In this document: one piece after another, positions 1 through 5,355 of the stretch
Layout of the letters: each line of letters starts with the position of its first letter
Numbering within the stretch: position 1 is the stretch's first letter
From: Lachnospira sp. UBA5912
Lineage (GTDB): Bacteria > Bacillota > Clostridia > Lachnospirales > Lachnospiraceae
Direction: 5' to 3'
Length of the DNA stretch: 5,355 nucleotides
NCBI GenBank assembly: GCA_002435585.1
Contig: DJDY01000190.1
Span: 6,655-12,009 of the forward strand
The notes under the pieces: model-generated
Seen by the model: the letters and a program-made list of their open reading frames with translations, nothing else
What the model was told of the DNA's origin: nothing
Databases searched by the model: none
Made by a program: the position numbers and the translations under genes

Positions 1-881
1 ATCATATGCTCCGGCATTTCAGCAATCCACACTTCTGTCTCCCAAGCTAATTCTTCTGCAAATTTCTTATAGGTTTTAAAATCCAAAAATGCAGTAACAT
101 ATATTTTTCCAGCCTTTACATTTTGTGTTAATTCCTCAATTTCCAATATTCGTTTCGGATTCATCGGACCAACTGATGTAACAGACTCAACAAAATATAT
201 CCAATTCTTATCCTCTCGATATAACACAACATCTGGCATTTTGTCGTGCAATGTAATTTCAAAACCAAGTTCTGAAAGTTTTTCAACATTCTTCACAAGG
301 TCTTTCTCTATTGTATCTCCAACATATAAGCATTCTGCGTTAGGAGCAAATCTTGGTGCAAATTCTTCAATAATTGCCTTCTGCAATTCATTATGCTTTC
401 CTGCTGAAAACTTAAAATCATATCCATTAATTTTTACCGGCATCATTGTCATTTTCTTCTTTGATGCATATATATCCACTAATTTATCATGATATTGTAA
501 AAATCTGCTCATTGCAGCATACAATGCATTAGAATTGATATTTTTTATAAGCTGTAAAGTCTCATCTGTAAGTCTATATCTGTAATTAGAACTATTTGTT
601 GCTTTTCCATTATCTTCAACAAGTGCAGCTGTGCGAAATCTGTGAAGAGCTTGTTTTCTAAATGTTTCTCGGCTGTTTTCAGCATAAGAAGCCCCATAAT
701 AAGTATTAGCAAACTGAATTATATCGTGGATACGAATCCACTCATTTGTAGCTTCACACCATGACTTATCGGGTTTTATCCCTGCCATTGCCAGAATAAC
801 ATAGCAACATATATCCGCCTGTTGCTGTTTAGGCATACCAATATTCTTTAAAAATTCTCTTGTTTCTGAAATCTTATCCAT
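1..881 (-). CDS. BsuBI/PstI-family type II restriction endonuclease (C-terminus cut by window edge)
   Basis: This is a predicted site-specific DNA endonuclease, the cutting half of the R-M pair with the adjacent methyltransferase. The open frame gives 293 residues and runs off the left edge. PstI and BsuBI are about 320 residues from memory, so only a short tail is missing. Residues 1 to about 125 form an N-terminal helical or winged-helix-like region containing ENSRETFRKQALHRF. The C-terminal catalytic domain carries the family signature: MPDVVLY (215-221), then FVESVTSVGPMNPKR (230-244), ending in WETEVWIAEMPEHM (280-293). D217 and E232 are the probable metal ligands of a PD-(D/E)XK-like core. 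The usual Lys two residues after the Glu is Val here, and I believe VTS is the family norm. The start is fixed: an in-frame TGA lies six codons upstream (897-899), and ATG at 881 has a GGAGGG site. The target is inferred to be CTGCAG by homology only. Confidence 0.93.
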   Translation of the reverse strand, partial: MDKISETREFLKNIGMPKQQQADICCYVILAMAGIKPDKSWCEATNEWIRIHDIIQFANTYYGASYAENSRETFRKQALHRFRTAALVEDNGKATNSSNYRYRLTDETLQLIKNINSNALYAAMSRFLQYHDKLVDIYASKKKMTMMPVKINGYDFKFSAGKHNELQKAIIEEFAPRFAPNAECLYVGDTIEKDLVKNVEKLSELGFEITLHDKMPDVVLYREDKNWIYFVESVTSVGPMNPKRILEIEELTQNVKAGKIYVTAFLDFKTYKKFAEELAWETEVWIAEMPEHM

Positions 882-2361
882 AATATCCCTCCAAAATCAA
901 ATCACAGCCTTTCTCTGAGAAATCTCTCGTCTTAATCAGTTTTCTACCCATTTCCTGAATTGTTTCAAGCTCTGGTACCGGCATATTGTTTATCTCTGTA
1001 GAATTAACCTGTGTTGAACCATTAAGTATCCTGTAATATTCATCATATATTGTTGAATTAAACAATACATACAAACCATACACCAAACATTCAGACATTT
1101 CTGTCAATACGCCATCAATAAAGTTAATTTTATTCTGTGTACTGATTTTTTTATACTGTGGAAATTTTCTAGATAGATAAACCCCACATTGTAATCTTCT
1201 AGGTTCCTCCTTTGCCGTAAATCTCTTAACAAAAAGGTAGTTCTTATTTTCCTGCATCAGCCCTTTTTGGTCTGTTAAGATATACTCATGTTCCTTCTGT
1301 ATTGGAAACTTTACTTGTCCCTGCTTTATATGCTGTGAATAAAATAATGGTATGGTTCCCTCTTCTTCCTCATCTCTTAAAATATCTCTATTTCGGAAGT
1401 CAACTGTTAATCCGGTTTTCATTCGCAATCCCAAATCAGGAAGTGTCTTGTTGTATTTATTTAATTTTCTTAAAACCTCAACCTCTTTCTCACTTGTTAC
1501 CAGATAAACATATTTATCTTCTCCTGACACGATTAACTCATATGGAACTTTAATCTCTCTACAATTATCGAAGTCCTTATTTGTATTCGTAGATGAAATC
1601 GTTACACTTTCAGGCGTATCTTTCGTCTTCTTCACCTTAATTATAATGGTTTCCTGTAACACATTTTCCTTATCAAATACTTTATTTCTACTTCCAAAAA
1701 GATGAATATGAAACAATTTTCCTTCTGTCAAAAAATAGTCTCTAAATCTCTTAAAATATGCACCTGAAGTCCATGATCTTGGAATAATGTATACCATCTC
1801 ACCATTTTCTTTTAAATTAAACAATCCCATTGCTGCAAATATAAAATACATATTAGGTGCTCCATAACATATCTCTGGCATTGCTTTTGCTTCAGGAGCA
1901 TCTTTTGGGATTTTCATATATGGAGGATTACCTATAACAACATCATATTTGAGAGGATTGAAATTACCTCCTATCATATGATTGAAATCAAGATACTGAC
2001 TCAAAATATAATTATCCTCTTTTATTACAAAATTAACTTCTTTACTTGAGAATTCCTTTGCAATATTCAGATTCTTCTGTAATAATGTCATAACATTTAT
2101 ATCTGTCTCATAACATAATACTTCTATCTTTTTAACAGTATCTATATATTCTAACCTTTCAATCATAGCACATGACAATATCCCTGAGCCTGCTCCGGCA
2201 TCCAGAATACTTATTTTATCTTGAGTCTCCGGAATCTCAAATAATTCAGCCATATACCTTGCCGTTTCAATACTTGTGAAAAATTGTCCGTATTTTTTCC
2301 GCTCTTTTTTAGGCATAGAATCTATATATTCACTTGTGTTTTCAATTATCTTCTCTAACAT
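874..2361 (-). CDS. N6-adenine DNA methyltransferase of a BsuBI/PstI-type R-M system
   Basis: This protein would use S-adenosylmethionine to methylate adenine in the recognition site of the partner endonuclease, protecting host DNA. At 495 residues it matches the size of M.BsuBI and M.PstI (about 500 from memory). The motif order is that of a gamma-class amino-methyltransferase: motif X around KKYGQFFTS (22-30), SAM-binding motif I DAGAGSG (54-60), an acidic motif II at CYETD (83-87), and catalytic motif IV NPPY (145-148) inside VVIGNPPYMKIP. The C-terminal part, about 300-470, is the likely target-recognition domain and ends with NGSTQVNSTEINNMPVPEL, a typical segment of this family. The ATG is well supported: an in-frame TGA lies eight codons upstream (2383-2385), and AAGGA (2372-2376) precedes it by ten bases. 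It lies 14 bp after the XRE gene and overlaps the endonuclease start by 8 bp. The specificity (CTGCAG) is inferred. Confidence 0.95.
   Translation of the reverse strand: MLEKIIENTSEYIDSMPKKERKKYGQFFTSIETARYMAELFEIPETQDKISILDAGAGSGILSCAMIERLEYIDTVKKIEVLCYETDINVMTLLQKNLNIAKEFSSKEVNFVIKEDNYILSQYLDFNHMIGGNFNPLKYDVVIGNPPYMKIPKDAPEAKAMPEICYGAPNMYFIFAAMGLFNLKENGEMVYIIPRSWTSGAYFKRFRDYFLTEGKLFHIHLFGSRNKVFDKENVLQETIIIKVKKTKDTPESVTISSTNTNKDFDNCREIKVPYELIVSGEDKYVYLVTSEKEVEVLRKLNKYNKTLPDLGLRMKTGLTVDFRNRDILRDEEEEGTIPLFYSQHIKQGQVKFPIQKEHEYILTDQKGLMQENKNYLFVKRFTAKEEPRRLQCGVYLSRKFPQYKKISTQNKINFIDGVLTEMSECLVYGLYVLFNSTIYDEYYRILNGSTQVNSTEINNMPVPELETIQEMGRKLIKTRDFSEKGCDLILEGYYG
887..892 (-). promoter_or_regulatory. 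Ribosome binding site of the endonuclease, inside the methyltransferase gene
   Basis: GGAGGG sits five bases before the endonuclease ATG and lies within the Glu-Gly codons near the end of the methyltransferase frame. The site is strong and decides the start. Because it and the start codon lie inside the upstream gene, ribosomes finishing the methyltransferase can re-initiate directly on the endonuclease. Confidence 0.85.
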
Positions 2362-2375
2362 GAAACACCAATCCT

Positions 2376-2585
2376 TTACTCTTCATCTGGAACAATCTCC
2401 ATAATATCCGAAACATCACACTTTAAAGCAGTACATATCTTCAATAAAATTTCTGTATTTACATTTTCATTCTTTCCAAGTTTAGCAATAGATGCTGTAC
2501 TTATGCCTGCCTGTTCTGCTAACTCTTTTTTCATCATTTCTCTATCAATTAATAATTTCCAGAGCTTTTTATAGCTTATTTTCAT
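2376..2585 (-). CDS. Small XRE-family HTH regulator, probable controller of the R-M operon
   Basis: This is a 69-residue Cro/CI-type DNA-binding protein with little beyond the helix-turn-helix domain. The HTH spans about residues 17-45: MKKELAEQAGISTASIAKLGKNENV, with the first helix at MKKELAEQAG and the recognition helix at STASIAKLGK. It then continues ILLKICTALKCDVSDIMEI, the usual last helices of the YozG-like XRE branch. It has no signal peptide or membrane segment. The start ATG at 2585 has a strong GGAGG five bases upstream. It is the first gene of the operon, followed after 14 bp by the methyltransferase, and this position and size fit a controller (C) protein that sets the timing of R-M expression. 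That role is inferred from context: similar small XRE proteins also exist outside R-M systems, and the upstream DNA lacks a classic C-box that I recognise. Confidence 0.88.
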   Translation of the reverse strand: MKISYKKLWKLLIDREMMKKELAEQAGISTASIAKLGKNENVNTEILLKICTALKCDVSDIMEIVPDEE

Positions 2586-2621
2586 CTCATCCTCCAGAAC
2601 ATATATTCGTATTTTGTATAG

Positions 2622-2650
2622 ATTTTAACATATTTATAACAGCTCAGCAA
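2622..2650 (-). promoter_or_regulatory. Predicted sigma-A promoter of the R-M operon
   Basis: Read on the minus strand, TTGCTG (2645-2650) is a -35 candidate. It is followed after 17 bases by TAAAAT (2622-2627), a five-of-six match to the -10. The bases just before the -10 make TGTTAAAAT, an extended -10. The -35 is only three-of-six, which would suit an activated or repressed promoter. The predicted transcript would have a short leader before the XRE ATG at 2585. Confidence 0.5.
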
Positions 2651-2680
2651 GCTCTTTTCTTAATTATTTATGAGTTTGCT
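2646..2680. promoter_or_regulatory. Imperfect inverted repeat over the R-M promoter -35, candidate operator
   Basis: AGCAAGCTC (2646-2654) and GAGTTTGCT (2672-2680) are inverted copies with eight of nine bases paired and 17 bases between them. The promoter-proximal arm covers the -35 element. The spacing puts the half-sites roughly two and a half helical turns apart, compatible with two dimers or one looped complex. Binding by the XRE protein is inferred from position only. Confidence 0.35.
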
Positions 2681-2773
2681 TAATTCATACTATGTATAAT
2701 CATATTTAGCACATTTCTGCTCTGCTCTTATTAATTTAGTTATGTATGATTCTATCAAAACAGCTATCACATT

Positions 2774-2818
2774 AAAAAAGCCTCACAAATGGTTTATTTA
2801 AACCATTTATGAAGCTTT
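2774..2818 (-). terminator. Strong rho-independent terminator after the Rrf2 gene
   Basis: Arms at 2777-2796 and 2799-2818 pair in 18 of 20 positions around a two-base centre (core AAATGGTTTA / TAAACCATTT). On the minus strand the hairpin ends in a run of six T (2774-2779), so it terminates transcription coming from the Rrf2 gene, whose stop is 17 bp upstream. On the plus strand there is no comparable T-run, so it works mainly one way. It separates the Rrf2 gene from the R-M operon. Confidence 0.9.
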
Positions 2819-2835
2819 GTTCATTACTACAGTTT

Positions 2836-3267
2836 TTATATAACATAATTATCAATTCCATTACCCGAATTAATAAGGTCTGCTATTGTGATATTACCAA
2901 AGTAATCGTTTATAGTCTTCTCAAAGTTTTCCCACATAGCAATAGTCTTGCATTCTGATAACTTAGGACACTTATTAGGCTTGTTCTCAAGACATGCAAC
3001 AGGTGCCAGTGAACCCTCTGTACACTGTAAAATGCTAAGGACTGAATACTCCTCCGGTCTTCTTGATAACTTATATCCACCACCCTTTCCTCTAAGTGAT
3101 GTAAGAAAATCATTCTTGCTTAACATAGATACTATAGACTCAAGATACTTCTCTGATATCCCCTGTCTTCCAGCTATATCCATTAGTGTTATATATTCAC
3201 CATTATCATGCTCCGCAAGGTCTATCATAACCCTGAGTGCATATCTTCCCTTTGTTGAAATCTTCAT
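2836..3267 (-). CDS. Rrf2-family transcriptional regulator, IscR-like, with putative Fe-S cysteines
   Basis: This is a 143-residue cytoplasmic transcription factor of the Rrf2 family. The opening MKISTKGRYALRVMIDLAEH is the family hallmark. The winged helix continues with the HTH ITLMDIAGRQGISEKYLESIVSML (26-49) and the wing SLRGKGGGYKLSR (57-69). Three cysteines, C92, C100 and C106 (pattern C-X7-C-X5-C), lie where IscR (C92/C98/C104) holds its Fe-S cluster, followed by the typical W112. An additional C82 is present. IscR-like members sense Fe-S status, iron, nitric oxide or redox state. Relatives without cysteines, such as CymR, sense cysteine metabolism instead. The ATG at 3267 has GGAGGAAG just upstream. 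The gene appears monocistronic, with its own promoter and a strong terminator, and is not followed by the cysteine desulfurase and scaffold genes often found next to such regulators. The cluster type and targets are unknown. Confidence 0.93.
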   Translation of the reverse strand: MKISTKGRYALRVMIDLAEHDNGEYITLMDIAGRQGISEKYLESIVSMLSKNDFLTSLRGKGGGYKLSRRPEEYSVLSILQCTEGSLAPVACLENKPNKCPKLSECKTIAMWENFEKTINDYFGNITIADLINSGNGIDNYVI

Positions 3268-3306
3268 ATATCTTCCTCCAATATTCCTGCAATCATACTC
3301 TTATCG

Positions 3307-3335
3307 TATAAACATACTTTACCACAATGTTTATA
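3307..3335. promoter_or_regulatory. Perfect 9-bp inverted repeat at the Rrf2 promoter, candidate autoregulatory operator
   Basis: TATAAACAT (3307-3315) and ATGTTTATA (3327-3335) are exact inverted copies separated by 11 bases, and the spacer contains the predicted -10. Rrf2-family proteins bind such dyads as dimers and commonly repress their own genes. A dimer here would block RNA polymerase. The repeat being a protein site is inference. As an RNA hairpin it would be weak and AT-only in most pairs. Confidence 0.45.
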
Positions 3336-3345
3336 TACTTTTCAA
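3316..3345 (-). promoter_or_regulatory. Predicted promoter of the Rrf2 gene
   Basis: On the minus strand, TTGAAA (3340-3345, five of six to consensus) lies 18 bases before TAAAGT (3316-3321, four of six). The spacing is one base longer than ideal. The position fits a leader of roughly 40 bases before the ATG at 3267. The assignment is by eye. Confidence 0.4.
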
Positions 3346-3507
3346 GTTTTTATTTTGAATTTTCCAGTATTTTCACATATTGGAGACTTTATCATATATC
3401 AATCACTTATATTAATCTCATATTAATCACCCAATATACCTTAAAATAATCCTTATTATGATGTAATTATCAAAAATATTAAAAAGTATCAAAAACAGCC
3501 AGCTTAT

Positions 3508-5355
3508 TCACATAATATACGGAATACTTCCAGAAACACACAGCGTTCCATACCCAGTCACAGGATCAGGTCCAGTATCCTGTGTTTCATTCCCCAATGT
3601 TCTTGCTCCACGTCTTATATAGGCCTTTAACTTCTCACCATACATAAACCTGTCATTACCAAGGACTATTCCCCACTGCATAAGTAAAGCTGCGCCGCCT
3701 GTTACAAATGGTGTTGCATATGATGTTCCTGTAACACTCACTATTTCCATTCCATACATAGTTTGCTTTCTTATGTTTATATCAACACCAGGAGCAAGTA
3801 TATCAGGTTTTATGCCAGCGCTGTTGTATATCCCTGACCCATAAGTATTATCAATCTGATTAAGAGAATACATTGCATTCTGACGATTATTATTATAGTT
3901 ATTTTGTATGTTTCTTCCACGTCCTGAAAATGCCGCATATGCTCCAGTATAAGAATTATAAGCACCTACTGATATACATCCCCCTGCTGTTGATGGAATC
4001 GTTATAGTATCATATGGCACTGGATTTACTATTCCCGTTGCATTATTTAGTGTCGAGCTTGATGGAAGCCATATATTATATACGCCCTGACGTATATTTT
4101 CCCCATACAATATAATTTTCCATATTCCAGATGTTATATAATCTTTAATAGGCTGCATGTTAATATATATCTCCTGATACAGATTATAAGGTGAAGGCTC
4201 ACCAAGCAGACTTATAATACTTGTACCTGCCGCCACGAATCTGTTTATTTTTCCTTGTCCTGTTATATTAAACTGTATACCATCAGGACCTTCAAGTATC
4301 ACCCTGTAATCATCCCAATAATATTTCCATATCTGTATATCCATTGAACTTTCGTACTCACTTACCGATATTTCTACTATATCCGTCTGTCCCTGCTTTA
4401 TCACATTTCCATAATGTATTGCCTTATCAGCTTCATTTCCACTTCCTATGCATATACTGCATTTGTAACCTTTAGAAACATCATCAATATAACTTTCCAG
4501 CAGTGTGTTGCCATTGTGATTGCCATAATTAAACCCATAGCTTATATTGACAGCTACTGGCTTTCCATATTCCATAGCCTTTCTTATAACATAATCTATC
4601 GCATCCATAAGGCTTGTAGTACGTGGAAACTGATTATTATATGAATATCCCATCTTAACAACTATTATATCTGCCTCATATGCAACGCCACTCCTGCCGC
4701 ATGCTATTGTAGCAACATATGCGCCATGTCCTATATTATCAATACCTGGAACCTGCATATTGCTCTCATCAGCTACATTATCTTTGTTAACAGATGGTTG
4801 ATCCACTAATCCCTGGTACGTATTACTTCTGTATACAACATTATTATTTAAATATGCATTTATATCCTCTTTACTATATTCCCTCTGTATTGTCTGGTCA
4901 TATATACTTAGTATTCTCGTACTTCCATCATTTTTTCTGAATTCATCGCTAAATATGTCTATCCCTGTATCTATAACGGCCGTTATAACACCTCTTCCAC
5001 TAAGATATACGTCTGTATAAACAGTCTGGTTCTGCGTTTGATTTTGTAACATATCATTAGTAATCTGTTCTCTGATACTAACCATTTTATTGACACGCAC
5101 ATTATTAGCACAGGCCGCTGATTTGGCCCTTTCAAGCTGGAAATATATACTTTTAGGCTTTTCTATATAATCTATATTATTTTCCTGAGATATAAGCTCA
5201 ATTGTATTCTTATCAGTTACCATTATAGCATAGTTGTATAGTAATTCTTTTATATATACATTATATTTTGTTTTTATGTTATCAAGAGTTCCCGAATACT
5301 TAACTATTATTTCCCACGTATCATTCTGCCAGTTGAATCCCACACTAAGACTTTC
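3508..5355 (-). CDS. CspA-like S8 subtilisin-family serine protease (5' end outside window)
   Basis: This is a serine endopeptidase of the S8 family, in the branch typified by clostridial Csp germination proteases. Numbering from the GTG codon at 5341-5343, residues 1 to about 90 resemble the Csp prodomain (YAIMVTDKNTIELISQENNI). The catalytic domain has Asp125 in AVIDTGIDI, His206 in IGHGAYVA, oxyanion Asn303 in GSGNEA and Ser541 in GTSYATP, so the triad is complete. A segment at about 310-450 between the Asn and Ser motifs fits the jelly-roll insertion of CspA-like proteases. Asn/Gln-rich stretches lie at 99-107 and 479-489. No signal peptide is seen in the visible part. The frame stays open to the window edge (four more codons, ESLS), so the true start is probably upstream and the GTG is not convincing. 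In Clostridium, Csp proteases activate the cortex hydrolase SleC. No SleC or partner is present here, so the substrate and any role in spores are unknown. Confidence 0.93.
   Translation of the reverse strand, partial: ESLSVGFNWQNDTWEIIVKYSGTLDNIKTKYNVYIKELLYNYAIMVTDKNTIELISQENNIDYIEKPKSIYFQLERAKSAACANNVRVNKMVSIREQITNDMLQNQTQNQTVYTDVYLSGRGVITAVIDTGIDIFSDEFRKNDGSTRILSIYDQTIQREYSKEDINAYLNNNVVYRSNTYQGLVDQPSVNKDNVADESNMQVPGIDNIGHGAYVATIACGRSGVAYEADIIVVKMGYSYNNQFPRTTSLMDAIDYVIRKAMEYGKPVAVNISYGFNYGNHNGNTLLESYIDDVSKGYKCSICIGSGNEADKAIHYGNVIKQGQTDIVEISVSEYESSMDIQIWKYYWDDYRVILEGPDGIQFNITGQGKINRFVAAGTSIISLLGEPSPYNLYQEIYINMQPIKDYITSGIWKIILYGENIRQGVYNIWLPSSSTLNNATGIVNPVPYDTITIPSTAGGCISVGAYNSYTGAYAAFSGRGRNIQNNYNNNRQNAMYSLNQIDNTYGSGIYNSAGIKPDILAPGVDINIRKQTMYGMEIVSVTGTSYATPFVTGGAALLMQWGIVLGNDRFMYGEKLKAYIRRGARTLGNETQDTGPDPVTGYGTLCVSGSIPYIM

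Larger units (their letters stand above)
2586..2773. other. Intergenic region upstream of the R-M operon
   Basis: This 188-bp AT-rich gap has no plausible gene. It holds the XRE ribosome site (GGAGG, 2591-2595), the promoter and the inverted repeat described separately. It also has two loosely similar stretches about 50 bp apart: TTAATTCATACTATGTAT (2680-2697) and TTAATTTAGTTATGTAT (2731-2747). Nothing recognisable as an RNA gene or attachment site is seen. Confidence 0.6.
3268..3507. other. Intergenic region between the protease and Rrf2 genes
   Basis: This is 240 bp of AT-rich DNA without a plausible gene. The left part holds the Rrf2 ribosome site, promoter and dyad. The part at 3393-3430 contains three loosely repeated 11-13 base units around ATATTAATC/ATATCAATC. 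Beyond the protease stop there are T-runs on the minus strand (for example 3491-3495, 3481-3485 and 3473-3477) but only a very short GC stem, so no convincing terminator for the protease is visible. Confidence 0.6.

Noticed and set aside
241..492. Plus-strand 83-codon open frame
   Set aside because: It lies antisense to the well-supported restriction nuclease, has no ribosome site, and gives a composition expected from a reverse-strand shadow.
1302..1553. Plus-strand 83-codon open frame
   Set aside because: Antisense shadow within the methyltransferase gene, with no family features.
1..2585. A novel defence or toxin-antitoxin system rather than R-M
   Set aside because: The NPPY methylase and the PDVVLY / ESVTS nuclease signatures match the known BsuBI/PstI family directly, so no new mechanism is needed.
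2492..2683. Plus-strand 63-codon frame across the XRE start, considered as an antitoxin-like or membrane peptide
   Set aside because: Its hydrophobic look comes from reading AT-rich DNA antisense to the XRE gene. No ribosome site was found.
2910..3358. Overlapping open frames on both strands within the Rrf2 gene
   Set aside because: The Rrf2 frame has unmistakable family motifs, and the others are out-of-frame shadows.
3393..3430. CRISPR-like array
   Set aside because: The units are too short, imperfect and directly adjacent, with no spacers and no cas genes.
4414..4644. Plus-strand 76-codon open frame
   Set aside because: Antisense to the protease catalytic domain, with no supporting signal.
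5341..5343. GTG as the start of the protease
   Set aside because: The frame is open to the window edge and the few bases upstream show no clear ribosome site, so the gene is better treated as partial.
1..5355. Absence of CTGCAG as a sign of target-site avoidance
   Set aside because: With this base composition less than one site is expected in a window of this size, so its absence says nothing.

Overview
The window is AT-rich. All of its genes run on the minus strand, with strong GGAGG-type ribosome sites and heavy use of ATA and AGA codons. A CspA-like subtilisin beside a cysteine-containing Rrf2 regulator suggests a Clostridia genome, most likely a Lachnospiraceae gut bacterium. This placement is inferred from gene families and base composition, since there is no rRNA or other marker here.

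Layout, in the direction of transcription (right to left). (1) 5355-3508 holds a CspA-like S8 serine protease with an intact Asp/His/Ser triad; its 5' end lies outside the window. (2) 3507-3268 is a 240-bp gap carrying the promoter and a perfect inverted repeat in front of the next gene. (3) 3267-2836 is an Rrf2/IscR-like regulator with three cysteines placed to bind an Fe-S cluster, closed by a strong intrinsic terminator at 2818-2774. (4) 2773-2586 is a short AT-rich gap with an extended -10 promoter and an imperfect inverted repeat over its -35. (5) 2585 to the left edge is a three-gene type II restriction-modification operon: a small XRE regulator, an N6-adenine methyltransferase, and a BsuBI/PstI-family restriction endonuclease cut off by the window edge near its C-terminus.

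The restriction-modification genes form one transcription unit. The XRE protein is the likely controller. The methyltransferase follows after 14 bp. The endonuclease start overlaps the methyltransferase stop by 8 bp, so restriction should be translationally coupled to modification. The closest family relatives (PstI, BsuBI) cut CTGCAG, and that is the predicted but unproven target. The protease and the Rrf2 regulator look like separate single-gene units, and nothing in the sequence ties them to the restriction system. I see no wholly new system. The most interesting points are the regulatory architecture of the R-M operon, the Rrf2 promoter palindrome, and a possibly active CspA-like protease.
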